Below, one piece after another: positions 9,201 to 17,270 of a stretch of DNA of 42,449 bases; position 1 is the first letter of the stretch; each line of letters opens with the position of its first letter. Origin of the DNA: Actinomycetospora chibensis (GTDB lineage: Bacteria > Actinomycetota > Actinomycetes > Mycobacteriales > Pseudonocardiaceae); NCBI RefSeq assembly GCF_028737215.1, contig NZ_JAQZAM010000033.1, forward strand, positions 1 to 42,449, in the 5' to 3' direction. The notes under the pieces are model-generated. The model made no database searches, had not been told where the DNA came from, and worked only from the letters and a program-made list of their open reading frames with translations. A program made the translations under genes and the position numbers.

Positions 9201-11678
9201 GACCTCGAGTCGGCCGACGGCGGGGACGGCGAGGACGAGTGGGCTCGGGTGGTCGACGCTTACGCCGAGCTGCCACCGGAGTTCGCCGATGTCGCGGCGC
9301 GGTCGGCCTACGCCCGACTGCGGTCGGCGCTGCACCGGCGGGACTGGGTGGGCGCGGCGGACCTTCCGGCGGACGTAGCCGGCTACCGCGACACCCGCGT
9401 GCTCGCCGCGTACGCCAACGGCCGGGTCGCCGAGCAGGCCGAGGAGTGGGCTGAGGCGCTGGCGGCGTACACCGAGAGCGGTGACCACGCCGACGGGCCC
9501 GCGCGCCGCGCCTACATTGAGGGCCGCTGCAACGAGCAGGACGGACGCTGGTCGGCCGCCGTGTCGGCCTACCGGCGGGCGGGCGTGGTTGCTGACGCCG
9601 CCGCCCGCCGCCACCGGCTTGCCGCACTGCTCGCGGAGCTGCCCTGGGCGGACGAGCTGGCGGGCACCGAGCTCGCCCCCGACCCCATCGCCGTGGCCGA
9701 CCCGACCTTCCCGTACCGCGCGCTGCGGTCGGTGGGCGTCACGCCCGCCTCGTCCACCGAAACCGTCAAGAACGCGACCTATGCCCTCATGGAGCAGGGC
9801 GGCATCAGCGGCCCGGAGCGCGTTGCGTGGGACCAGCTGCGCACGCCCGCCCGGCGGCTCGTCGTCGACGCGCAGCTCTACACGTTCCACGACGGGGCGG
9901 GGCTCGCCCGCGATCTGAATGCGTTGGAACCCGCCGACGGCAGCGTGCTACTGGCCCGGCTCTGCGAACGCCTGCCGGAGGACGCACCGCTGCTTACCCT
10001 CCTCGCCGGGCACCGGGCCGAGGCGGTGGCGGCGTGGCAGAGCAGGCTCGCCGCGGCGCCATGTGACGTAGCGGTGGCGCACCGCTTGGCCATCACCTCG
10101 GCCTGGCGGGCGCAAGATCAGGAGGCCAGCGGCGCCTGGGAGCAGGCCGAGCGGACCTGGCGCACGGCGCTGACCTGCTGGGCCGTGGTCCTAACCGACG
10201 ACGAGCACTGGGTCGGCTGGCGGCAGAACCGCGCGGCCCGATACGGGCAGGCGATCACCCCGGCGGACACCACGCGCATGCGCGCCGCGCTCGGTGCGCA
10301 CCTCATGGCGGTTCTCACCAGGCACGGCGAACGGCACGCCGCGGCGGGGCGGCCGGAGCAGGAACGCCGGTACGAGGCGCTCGTGGCGTTCTTCGAAGCG
10401 GAGCTAGAAGCGGCGCAAGTGCTGAAGGAGGCCGGTGGCCTGCCGCTGGGCGATGACGAGGCCAATCGGCTGGCCTGTGGGGCCGCCTACCTGCGCTTCG
10501 TCGATCTAGTCGGTGCGCTTGGTCGGTTTGTAGCCGCGGCCGATCCGCTCCCGGGTGACAAGCCGCTGGCGGGCGACCGCCAGGTCGACGAGGCCGTCAT
10601 GCGTAGGCTGCGCCAGCTGTTCTCCGAGCTCTGCACCGCCAGCCTGTTAGCCGAGCAGCACCGGTACCAAGCGGCGCTGGACGCGCTGCCGTCCTTCCAC
10701 CGCAATCGGCTCGTCGAGCTGCCGCCGGACTGCGCGGGTCCCGCTTCGTCTGCGCACGAGTCGGACGGCGGGTGCCCGGCGTGTGGGGCGTTCCTCGACC
10801 GCAACCCGGCCTACACCTATCTGCCGGGCCGGTGGGCGCGGTTACAGCACGACGCGGTCGACCTCGCCGTGCGGGCTCACTTGTTCATCGCCCGTGGTTT
10901 GCTGACCGAGCGTCGCCGCTTCCCCGAGGCGATGACCAGGCTGGCCGGGGCGATCCGGCTGTCCGCGAACGCGGCCATCACCGTGCGCACGCGGACCGCC
11001 GCTCTGGGCATGGTGCTGGGCCGGGTGAGCGCGCTCGAACAGGGCCGCCTGGCGATCGACCGACTCGACGAGGCCGTGGCGCTCGTCGAGCTCGCCCAGC
11101 CGGTGGTGGGCGCGCCCGGCCGCGAACAGCTGACCGCCAAGCTGGCGAGCCTGCTGGTCTCCCGAGGTGTGTGGTACGGCTCCTCGTGCCGCAATGTGGG
11201 GATCGAGCCCGACATGGGCAGGGCCATCGTCGACCTGCGCCGCGCGCTGGAGCTGCGGCCAGGTTCGGCGCGGGCTCGTGACAACCTCGCCAGGGCGTTG
11301 ATGTACGACCCGACCCCGCGCCGTCCCGCCGAACGGTTGCCTCACCTCGTCGAGGCGCTCGCGATCGTGAACGAGGGCCTGCGCCAGGCCGAGGCGAGCA
11401 CGCTGCTGCGGGAATGCCTGCTCAACGTGCTGGACGAGATCGAGTCGCTGGTGCTCGCCGAGCTGTCCGTCGCCGAGTTGGCCACCCTGGTCAGCGCGGA
11501 CAACACAACCGACGACGATCCGGATCCGGATCCGGATCCGGATCCGGCCGCGGCCCGGGCGCGAGGCGTGCACGACCTGGTCAAGGCGGTCCGGGGCGTC
11601 CGCGCCGAGCCACTGGACGCGACGCGGCGGGCCGCGCTGCTGCGGAGGCTCCGGACCCGAGTGCGGGAGATCTCATGA
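6234..11678 (+). CDS. CHAT-domain (caspase-like) protease with TPR repeats and a J-like domain
   Basis: An 1814-aa multidomain protein. Residues about 1-140 are the usual lead-in of actinobacterial CHAT proteins (LRFDLPPELADLPLEAL). Residues about 145-375 are a CHAT peptidase with an intact His-Cys dyad: His232 in LLIAHGRYDEE and Cys279 in LVVLNLCFGA, each after a hydrophobic strand. TPR-like repeats of about 30-35 residues (W-x-A...Y...GR-x-AE) fill about 390-1130. Residues 1159-1218 form a J-like domain without HPD. More TPRs follow, with cysteines at 1500, 1514 and 1517, then an Asp-Pro repeat near 1762. CHAT proteases cut proteins after activation, as in Craspase and gasdermin systems. 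The start overlaps the upstream stop (ATGA); ATG at 6246 is an alternative. The stop overlaps the next start. Target and trigger are unknown. Confidence 0.88.
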   Translation: MRAGMEFDELRVRLRRIGTARYLALVNGSAQAATVLPIGEEPAQLRAEFGQLLNIEVGAEPAGPTDVGERLRSLGRAIFDLLFDEALRGCLNKALNAAQARSQGLRLRFDLPPELADLPLEALRSSPDRAEQTLALNASLSVARSVAGETSGQRLPTADEPPDFIHLLVAVASPAERSLTPLDASREMEALHAALPDLAVRIDVMEHTTRRALASWLSSHSDRPTAVLLIAHGRYDEERAEGLVLLEAEDGTTDEVSGHLLSGILIRAQRLRLVVLNLCFGARSSAAEPFSGLAQSLIGRGLPAVVGMNGLVTDRAAATFGPRLLEGLCINRTIDEAMTAARQHIVDMPRHTRVEWVTPTLFLHGACGHGWLFKARQVHDTDDEVHDFLRQGAHAVAQLEKPGNVKRAVALAAARYKLACYDWAGVQRLVSGLGAHPEAAFLLTQANLELAWSGVERLCAVLAAEDGTDKATAALDAVRARLPGQLAQRLDEEIRGAHRCEEFVTRAAQAVESADWAAAVAAYAQVLDERPAGFRDVSERLAASRAELTLAQQYTAAQEHATAGEWTAMLAALNELLNRRPEGYRDSAEWAAYARGRCEEAADNWVAAEAAYRECHALDDAPARAAYARGRVAAAADDWAAADTAFVTACEHGTAPDEWIGYARARAAEDGGLWDAAESGYVALDDFRDSRERAVFVGGRAAADAGDMARALVAYRALLAMGWHIATLVEETGAALRAQVQAAEAARDWPRVVALLDALADDAVADRRHYAAARVAEAAEDWPVAAERYAACGYADGNHRARYAAGRMAEDDGRWDDAHQEYAALPASLLDVRARRWWTAGRDADARGDWSGVVRGFDELPDTFAGGEVKRHRSFARARLAAESGDWRSVLSQLGDALDGARDGQVGLLRTWARGHLAEEAEDWAGAVEIYRGEPGAPEMAEALAYAEARLHESRADWAAALRAYRKLPDGHRDGATRAGYCAARILELDLESADGGDGEDEWARVVDAYAELPPEFADVAARSAYARLRSALHRRDWVGAADLPADVAGYRDTRVLAAYANGRVAEQAEEWAEALAAYTESGDHADGPARRAYIEGRCNEQDGRWSAAVSAYRRAGVVADAAARRHRLAALLAELPWADELAGTELAPDPIAVADPTFPYRALRSVGVTPASSTETVKNATYALMEQGGISGPERVAWDQLRTPARRLVVDAQLYTFHDGAGLARDLNALEPADGSVLLARLCERLPEDAPLLTLLAGHRAEAVAAWQSRLAAAPCDVAVAHRLAITSAWRAQDQEASGAWEQAERTWRTALTCWAVVLTDDEHWVGWRQNRAARYGQAITPADTTRMRAALGAHLMAVLTRHGERHAAAGRPEQERRYEALVAFFEAELEAAQVLKEAGGLPLGDDEANRLACGAAYLRFVDLVGALGRFVAAADPLPGDKPLAGDRQVDEAVMRRLRQLFSELCTASLLAEQHRYQAALDALPSFHRNRLVELPPDCAGPASSAHESDGGCPACGAFLDRNPAYTYLPGRWARLQHDAVDLAVRAHLFIARGLLTERRRFPEAMTRLAGAIRLSANAAITVRTRTAALGMVLGRVSALEQGRLAIDRLDEAVALVELAQPVVGAPGREQLTAKLASLLVSRGVWYGSSCRNVGIEPDMGRAIVDLRRALELRPGSARARDNLARALMYDPTPRRPAERLPHLVEALAIVNEGLRQAEASTLLRECLLNVLDEIESLVLAELSVAELATLVSADNTTDDDPDPDPDPDPAAARARGVHDLVKAVRGVRAEPLDATRRAALLRRLRTRVREIS
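11517..11546 (+). repeat. Tandem GATCCG hexanucleotide repeat, five units, coding (Asp-Pro)5
   Basis: Five perfect copies of GATCCG inside the CHAT gene encode a run of Asp-Pro pairs in the acidic linker before its last helix. The unit is six bases, so slippage would add or remove two residues without shifting the frame. Confidence 0.9.
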
Positions 11679-12115
11679 TCGTGGACCCGGAGACCGCCTG
11701 GGACGGCGAGTTCCCTTACGACGCGCTCGGCCCGATCGGGATCACCCCCAGCTCATCCCAAGGTGAGGTGAACGACGCCTCGTTCGTTCTGATGACCCGG
11801 CGCTTGCTCAACGCCAAAACGCAGAAGGCGTGGGACGAGTTGCGCGACGTCAACCGGCGGCTGGTCATCGACTGCCTCCTCTACGACCTCGATCTCGATA
11901 TGGAGGTCCGCCGGGCCCGGGAGGCCGTCGAGCGTGCGCTCGCAGAGCCGGGCGAGCCGCCCGAGGTCGCCGCGGGTCTGATCGTCACCTCGGAGCTGCT
12001 GGAGGGGCTGCTCGACGTCGGGCCACACGTCCGTCTTGCGCCGCCTCGGCCGCCGGTGCTGCCGGACGTCCCGCCCGTGACCCTGATCCTCGACCTGATT
12101 GAGTTCGACCGGTGA
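11675..12115 (+). CDS. Stand-alone J-like domain protein
   Basis: A 146-aa protein whose residues 13-71 (FPYDALGPIGITPSS, then VNDASFVLM, AWDELRDVNRRLVIDCLLYD) align in order and spacing with residues 1159-1218 of the CHAT protein (FPYRALRSVGVTPASS...AWDQLRTPARRLVVDAQLY). The opening resembles the Y-x-x-LG-V-x-x-x-AS start of DnaJ domains, but the HPD tripeptide that stimulates Hsp70 ATPase is missing. The tail is a charged helix followed by a Pro-rich stretch. It lies directly before the GrpE-like and Hsp70 genes, so a J-like adaptor role is reasonable but inferred. The start overlaps the CHAT stop (ATGA). Confidence 0.7.
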   Translation: MIVDPETAWDGEFPYDALGPIGITPSSSQGEVNDASFVLMTRRLLNAKTQKAWDELRDVNRRLVIDCLLYDLDLDMEVRRAREAVERALAEPGEPPEVAAGLIVTSELLEGLLDVGPHVRLAPPRPPVLPDVPPVTLILDLIEFDR

Positions 12116-12131
12116 ACCCAGGAGTGTGCCC

Positions 12132-12665
12132 ATGAGTCACCGCAACCGTTCCCGACGGCGCCCGCGGGCCACCGCGGCTGCCATGCCCGCAGACTCAACG
12201 CCAGAGAGCTTCCTCGGCGCGTTGGCGGCCACCCGGGTGCACACCGCGAAGCTGGTTCGCGGAATGGACGCCCACCGCGCGCACTCCGAGGAGGTGCTCC
12301 GCGAGATCAACCGGCACGAGCTCGACACCAAGCGAATGCTGGACGGTCTCGCCAGGGTTCTCGACGCCTGCCACCGGCTGCTCGACGACAAGACCGAGAC
12401 CGATGTCGAGCGCTACCGGGCCAGCGTCCGCCGTGTCTCGGGATTGCTCGACGACCTACTGTCCAACCACAGCCGCATGGAGCTGATCGGCAGGACGGGC
12501 GAGATCGCTGACCCGGAAACCCACGAGGTCATCGAGGTGCGCGATGACGGCGCCACCGCCCGGGACACCGTGCTCAAGGTGGTTGATCGAGGAATCCGTT
12601 TCCGCGGTGAGCTCCTCCGACCGGCGTCCGTGATCGTCTCGTCAGGAAAGGACCCGAGCGCATGA
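12132..12665 (+). CDS. GrpE-like nucleotide exchange factor
   Basis: A 177-aa protein. A basic leader of about 20 residues is followed by a long helix with coiled-coil character (about 35-110, ESFLGALAATRVHTAKLVRG through LLSNHSRMELIG). A small beta domain ends in VLKVVDRGIRFRGELLRPAS, which matches the C-terminal signature of GrpE (RGYRxGDxxLRPAxV). GrpE opens the nucleotide cleft of DnaK to release ADP. AGGAG sits 8 nt before the ATG at 12132, and the stop overlaps the start of the Hsp70 gene (ATGA), pointing to coupled production of chaperone and exchange factor. It is divergent from housekeeping GrpE in the coiled coil, consistent with a dedicated partner. Confidence 0.75.
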   Translation: MSHRNRSRRRPRATAAAMPADSTPESFLGALAATRVHTAKLVRGMDAHRAHSEEVLREINRHELDTKRMLDGLARVLDACHRLLDDKTETDVERYRASVRRVSGLLDDLLSNHSRMELIGRTGEIADPETHEVIEVRDDGATARDTVLKVVDRGIRFRGELLRPASVIVSSGKDPSA

Positions 12666-14791
12666 CGTCGATCGGCATTGACCTCGGCACAACGAACTCC
12701 CTCGTCGCTCTCTACGATCCGGCGGCGACCAGCGCGATCGTGATCCCCGTCAGCGGCGCGCGCGCGACGCCGTCGGTCGTCGCCGTGCGTCAGAAGGAGG
12801 ACAAGGACGAGCTGCTCGTCGGCAGACCCGCACTCAACTGGGCCAAGGCTGATCCGCAGAACACTATTGTGTCCGTCAAGCGACTGATGGGCCGGGACCT
12901 CGCCGACGACGTCGTCGCGCAGACCATCGACCGGCGCGCATACGAGATCGTGCACGGATCCGACGACGACCCGCGCGCCCACGTGGTGATGGCGGGCACC
13001 CGCTTTACCCCCGCCGCGATCTCGGGCATGATCCTTCAGCGCCTCCGGCACGGCGCCGAGGACCGGCTCAAGCAGGACATCACCCACGCCGTGATCACGG
13101 TGCCCGCCTACTTCTCGACCGCACAACGCACCGCCACTCGGGAGGCGGGCGAGCAGGCGGGGCTGACCGTCAAGCGGATCATCGACGAGCCCACGGCGGC
13201 CGCCATCGCCTTTGGCGTCGAATTGCGCGAAGGCGACCGCCGCCGGGTGCTGGTCTTCGACCTCGGCGGCGGCACCTTCGACATCTCTGTGCTCAACGCA
13301 ACGCGCGACGCGGAGGGCCACAACCACTTCCAGGTGCTGGACTTTGTCGGCGACAACTGGCTCGGCGGCGACGACTTCGACGACCTGATCGTCGAGAAGA
13401 TCAACGCATACGTTCGGGATCGGACCGGGCTCGACCCGTCCGGCAGCGCGGAGTACCGCTTCCACGCCAAGCGCGCAGCCGAGGAGGCCAAGCGGGAGCT
13501 GAGCGAGGCCGACTCAGCGGACATCGTCATCCCGGCGGCGTTCCGCGCGTCCGGGAGCACCTACGACGTCGAGATGACGCTCGAGCGCGGGGAGTTCGAC
13601 GAGATGATCGCCCCGCTGGTGGACAAAACGCTTTCGCTGGTGCGCTCGGCCCTCGAACGCCAGGGTCTTAGCCCCGACGACATTTCCGACGTGCTGCTTG
13701 TCGGCGGGTCCACGCTAATCCCCAAGGTCTACAGCGCGGTAGAGAACTACTTCGGCAAGGCCAAGGTGCGGAAGCACGTCGACCCAATGGAGTGCGTCGC
13801 GATCGGGGCCGGGATCCTCGCGGGCACGCTCAGCGGGTTCGAGTGCGCGGCCTGCGGCACGGTCAACGACGACTCCCGCGACACCTGCGTGAACGCCCAG
13901 TGCGGCGCCGACCTGTCGACCGCGCGATCGATCGGCGACACGCACGTCTACGACGTGACCGGCATGGCGCTCGGCGTCCGCGCGGTGCGCGGCAGCCAGT
14001 CCGACGCGTTCGTGCCGATCATCCCCCGGGGTACGCCCTACCCGACCAGCGAGCCGATCCGACACACGTTCGAAGCCACGGATGGACGGGTGATCCGAGT
14101 GCCGGTGTTCGAGGGCGACGATCCCATGGCCAGCCGCAACCACGAGCAGGGCGTGATCGAGTACGAGCTGCCCGAGAAGATCGACATCCACACACGCGTG
14201 ACCGTCAGCTTCCACTTCGACATGAACCGGGTGCTCCACGTGACGATTGGCGTGCCCGGCACGTCGTTGGAGTACCGCAAGGAGCTGCGCTTCGACGTGG
14301 CCCGCAGCGGCAAGCCCGCGCCTGCCGTCAAGGAAGAGGAGGAGGTCACCCACCGTGAGGACCTGATCTACGCCGAGGAGACGACCCGCCGGTTCCTGCG
14401 AACCTACGAGCAGTTCCTCGACGCCACCCAGACAATGAAGATCAATGCCGATCTGGAGCGCGCACAGAACGCGCTGGTGTTCTCCGACCCGGCCGAGTGC
14501 CGTCGGATGATCAGTGTGCTGGAGTCGGACATCTTCGCCACAGGCCTGGCCTCGCAGCTCTACCTGGCCGAGCGGGCGGCCGAGCGGGCGAGCCCCGCCG
14601 ACGCCGAGCAGATCAACCAAGCGATCGCTCGCCTGCAGAAGGAGTACCTTGGAGGCAGGCGCGACGCCGCCGTCGACGAAGCCCAGGTGCTCAAGGTGAT
14701 GACCGCGAAGATCTGGCAGCAGCACCAGGTCGGCGCGATCGAGGACGCCGAGGACTTCAACGGCCTCCTGAGGATCGTGGAAGGGTCGTAG
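12662..14791 (+). CDS. Hsp70/DnaK-family chaperone with a zinc-ribbon-like insert
   Basis: A 709-aa ATP-dependent chaperone. The nucleotide-binding domain (about 1-385) has all main Hsp70 signatures: phosphate-1 GIDLGTTNSLVALYDP, the VPAYFSTAQRTATREAGEQA block, IIDEPTAAAIAFG, phosphate-2 VLVFDLGGGTFDISVL, and the adenosine motif VLLVGGSTLIPKV. Instead of the usual linker there is a Cys4 cluster: C395-x2-C398-x10-C409-x4-C414. A substrate-binding-like beta domain follows, then a helical lid-like region. Housekeeping DnaK is about 610-640 aa and lacks such cysteines. The gene overlaps the GrpE-like gene and is 6 bp from the second Hsp70-like gene. It is probably an operon-specific chaperone that holds or senses the CHAT/TPR proteins. 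Confidence 0.9.
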   Translation: MTSIGIDLGTTNSLVALYDPAATSAIVIPVSGARATPSVVAVRQKEDKDELLVGRPALNWAKADPQNTIVSVKRLMGRDLADDVVAQTIDRRAYEIVHGSDDDPRAHVVMAGTRFTPAAISGMILQRLRHGAEDRLKQDITHAVITVPAYFSTAQRTATREAGEQAGLTVKRIIDEPTAAAIAFGVELREGDRRRVLVFDLGGGTFDISVLNATRDAEGHNHFQVLDFVGDNWLGGDDFDDLIVEKINAYVRDRTGLDPSGSAEYRFHAKRAAEEAKRELSEADSADIVIPAAFRASGSTYDVEMTLERGEFDEMIAPLVDKTLSLVRSALERQGLSPDDISDVLLVGGSTLIPKVYSAVENYFGKAKVRKHVDPMECVAIGAGILAGTLSGFECAACGTVNDDSRDTCVNAQCGADLSTARSIGDTHVYDVTGMALGVRAVRGSQSDAFVPIIPRGTPYPTSEPIRHTFEATDGRVIRVPVFEGDDPMASRNHEQGVIEYELPEKIDIHTRVTVSFHFDMNRVLHVTIGVPGTSLEYRKELRFDVARSGKPAPAVKEEEEVTHREDLIYAEETTRRFLRTYEQFLDATQTMKINADLERAQNALVFSDPAECRRMISVLESDIFATGLASQLYLAERAAERASPADAEQINQAIARLQKEYLGGRRDAAVDEAQVLKVMTAKIWQQHQVGAIEDAEDFNGLLRIVEGS

Positions 14792-14797
14792 GCGAGC

Positions 14798-16486
14798 GTG
14801 GCTCCAATCCATGTCGGTATCGATCTCGGCAGCACCGGCCTCCGTGCGGCCTACGGGGAACCGGACGGCCCGGGCAGCTTCGTCGAGCTCGGGGCGGACG
14901 AGTGGCCGTGGCTCCAATGCCTGCCCGCGGTGGCGGACGGCCCAGTGCCGGTTCGGTTCGCCAGCCTCAAGGGCCGCCTCGGAACCGACGGCGATGCCGG
15001 TGCGGTGCTGCTCGCTGACGCCTTCGGGGCACTGCGCGAACGGATCGCACGGGATACGTCAGCCCGCATCGCCCGTACCGCGATCGCCGTACCCGCGCGG
15101 TTCACGTCCCGGCAGCGGTCGGCCCTGCTGGAGCTGACGAACGGCGTCGACCTCGGCCCGGTGGACCTCGTCACCGACTCGGTGGCCGCCGCCATCGGGC
15201 ACCTCGGCGCCGAGGGCCTCGGCACCTGCCTGGTCTACGGGATGGGATACGAGGGGTTCGAGCTCGGCCTCGTACGCGGTGTGCGCGGCCGCTACCGGGT
15301 CCTCGGCTACGAGGCGGGCAACACAGCTGGGGGCAGCACCCTCGATGAGGCCCTGATCGTCGCCTGGCTGCAGGTGATGGACCACTACGGCTCGCTGTCC
15401 GACGAGACCGGTAGCGGCGACGAGTTCTGGCTCCAGCTGCGGCGTATCGCCGAAAAGGTGAAGGAACAGCTCGTCAGGACGTCCGCGCCGGTCGTCTTCC
15501 CGATGTTCGCCCTGGCGGGCAACCGGCAACTGCGGCTTACCGTCCAGCTCGAGCCGCAGTCGTTCGAGCCACTGACGAAGTGCGTCGTGGCCCGCACGCT
15601 CGACCGCGCCGACGCGCTGTTCAAGCAGGTGGAGCTGGCTCGGCAGGACGTCGAGACGGTGCTGCTACTCGGCGGCAGCACCCGAATACCGCAGCTGCGG
15701 CGGTTGGTATCGGGGCTGGGCCAGGCGATTGTGCCCACCGCGCGTGAGCACCTCGCCCGCGGCGCGCTGGCCCACGCCCGCAGGCTCTCGGGACGACTGC
15801 CCGTCGCCGAGGAGGAGCAGGCGGGCCCGGAGACCAACGTGCGGGTCGAGCAGGCCCTCGAACCACCCCTACTTGGCGCGACGGTGCTGACGGCGCCCGA
15901 TCTGGGGCAGCCTGACGATCCGCGGCGCCCGGCGTCCGAGCTAGCCCGGGCCCGCGAGCTGCTCGACGCCGGTCGGGCCGACGAGGCCGAGGCGGTGGTG
16001 CGGCGCGTCCAGGCGGCGGCCGCGGAAATCCTCGACGAAATCGGCGCGAGTCGGGCCCGGCCGGCGATCGGCGCGCGGCCGGAGCCGTCGCCCGGCTCGG
16101 AGCTGCTTACCATGGCGCGCAAGCGGCTGGCCCATGGGCAGGCGGAAGAAGCCATCCAACTCGCGCACCTGGCGTGGCAGCGGGAGCCCGACGGGCTCGA
16201 CATTTTCCATGCGATGATCGACGTTCACTGCTCGGCCGCGACGGCCAACCCGACCGTCGCGACCTTCGGCCGCGACGACCGGTGGCTGCGGTGCGCACTC
16301 GCGCACGACCCGAGCAACGCCCGGGTGCGTGGCCTGCTCGCCGACCGTAACCACCTGCACGCCAAGGAACTGCACCGAACGGGCAAGTTGAGCGAAGCCC
16401 TGCACGCGGTGGAGCAGGCGTTGGCCTGGAACCCCGAACATCACGACGCAGAAGGCCTCCGGCAGCGTCTCGGCCGGCAACGCTGA
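14798..16486 (+). CDS. Hsp70-like protein with degenerate ATPase motifs and a TPR-like tail
   Basis: A 562-aa protein. The N-terminal 330 residues follow the Hsp70/actin fold: HVGIDLGSTGLRAAYGE (phosphate-1) and VLLLGGSTRIPQLRRL (adenosine motif) are kept. The phosphate-2 motif is ruined: DLGGGTFD becomes YGMGYEGFELG, and the DEPTAAAI block becomes TDSVAAAI. Loss of the catalytic Thr/Asp suggests it binds but does not normally hydrolyse ATP. The lid and substrate domain are replaced by helical TPR-like repeats (ARELLDAGRADEAEAVVRRV, RTGKLSEALHAVEQALAWNP). GTG at 14798 is the start 6 bp after the previous stop. It is the last gene of the operon. It may be a regulatory pseudo-chaperone or adaptor. 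Confidence 0.75.
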   Translation: MAPIHVGIDLGSTGLRAAYGEPDGPGSFVELGADEWPWLQCLPAVADGPVPVRFASLKGRLGTDGDAGAVLLADAFGALRERIARDTSARIARTAIAVPARFTSRQRSALLELTNGVDLGPVDLVTDSVAAAIGHLGAEGLGTCLVYGMGYEGFELGLVRGVRGRYRVLGYEAGNTAGGSTLDEALIVAWLQVMDHYGSLSDETGSGDEFWLQLRRIAEKVKEQLVRTSAPVVFPMFALAGNRQLRLTVQLEPQSFEPLTKCVVARTLDRADALFKQVELARQDVETVLLLGGSTRIPQLRRLVSGLGQAIVPTAREHLARGALAHARRLSGRLPVAEEEQAGPETNVRVEQALEPPLLGATVLTAPDLGQPDDPRRPASELARARELLDAGRADEAEAVVRRVQAAAAEILDEIGASRARPAIGARPEPSPGSELLTMARKRLAHGQAEEAIQLAHLAWQREPDGLDIFHAMIDVHCSAATANPTVATFGRDDRWLRCALAHDPSNARVRGLLADRNHLHAKELHRTGKLSEALHAVEQALAWNPEHHDAEGLRQRLGRQR

Positions 16487-16628
16487 GGCCGCTCCCCAGC
16501 CACCGATGAGTTTCCGACCCCTTCGGTCGATACCTGGTTCGCCCCGGGTTCGGCGGAGTCGGGTAGCTGGGATTCTGGTCGCGTGACCCGGAGGAGGGGT
16601 GCGTGGGCAGGCGTGGTTATCCGGCTCT

Positions 16629-17228
16629 TCACCATGAAGCGTGGAGGCGGCCTCTCAGCGCGGTGGTGGCAGGAGTCTGCCAGTCGACGCCGCAGTGGAG
16701 CAGTAGTCGCAGTCGGTAGTTGGTGAAGTTGCGGAAGCCGTGCCCGACCCGCTTCACCTTCTTGATCAGTAGGTTGACCGCCTCGGTGGGTCCGTTGGAC
16801 ACGCCGGCGACGGTGAAGCGGGCGAGGAGTTCGTCGTGCCAGGAGTCCAGGGTGCGGGCCAGCCGGTGCAGCTCGGGCACCTCGGAGTCGGCGCAGAACG
16901 CCAGCCAGCGGTAGAACACCGCCGCGGCGCGGGCGGGGTCGGTGTGGCGGTAGAGCAGCCGCAGCTCCTGAGCGGCGATCCACGCGGCGGCGACTTCGCC
17001 GTCGGGGTCGCCGAGGTCCAGGCCGCGCAGCAGCCGGGTCCAGGACAGGTCCGAGTGGTGGTCGTGGCCGCGGCGCAAGACCCGGCGAATGCCGTAGAGC
17101 GGGTCGCCGGCCCGGCCGCGGTGCCCGAGGGTCTCCTGCTGGACCCGGCGGCGGACCTGGTCGACCGCGTCGAACCCGAGCCGGACGACGTGGAAGGCGT
17201 CCAGCACGCGGACCGCGGAGCCTGTCAC
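16629..17228 (-). pseudogene. ISL3-family transposase, C-terminal fragment
   Basis: About 199 residues of an ISL3-type DDE transposase: VRVLDAFHVVRLGFDAVDQV (family DAFHVV motif), then RLARTLDSWHDELLARF and the signature SNGPTEAVNLLIKKVKRVGH with GFRNFTNYRLRLLLHCGVDW near the end. Family proteins are about 400 aa, so the N-terminal half with zinc finger and first catalytic residues is missing. The break at about 17228 coincides with the end of the IS256 copy, which probably inserted here. The 142 bp between the Hsp70-like stop and this fragment hold no gene. Confidence 0.8.
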
Positions 17229-17270
17229 GATTCCCGTGTAAGCGACGGGTCGTTGATCCTCTGGAATGTA

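Noticed and set aside
8173..9890. Long open frames of 484 and 546 codons on the minus strand
   Set aside because: They are antisense to the CHAT gene, Arg/Pro/Gly-rich, and lack family motifs; high GC makes such frames common.
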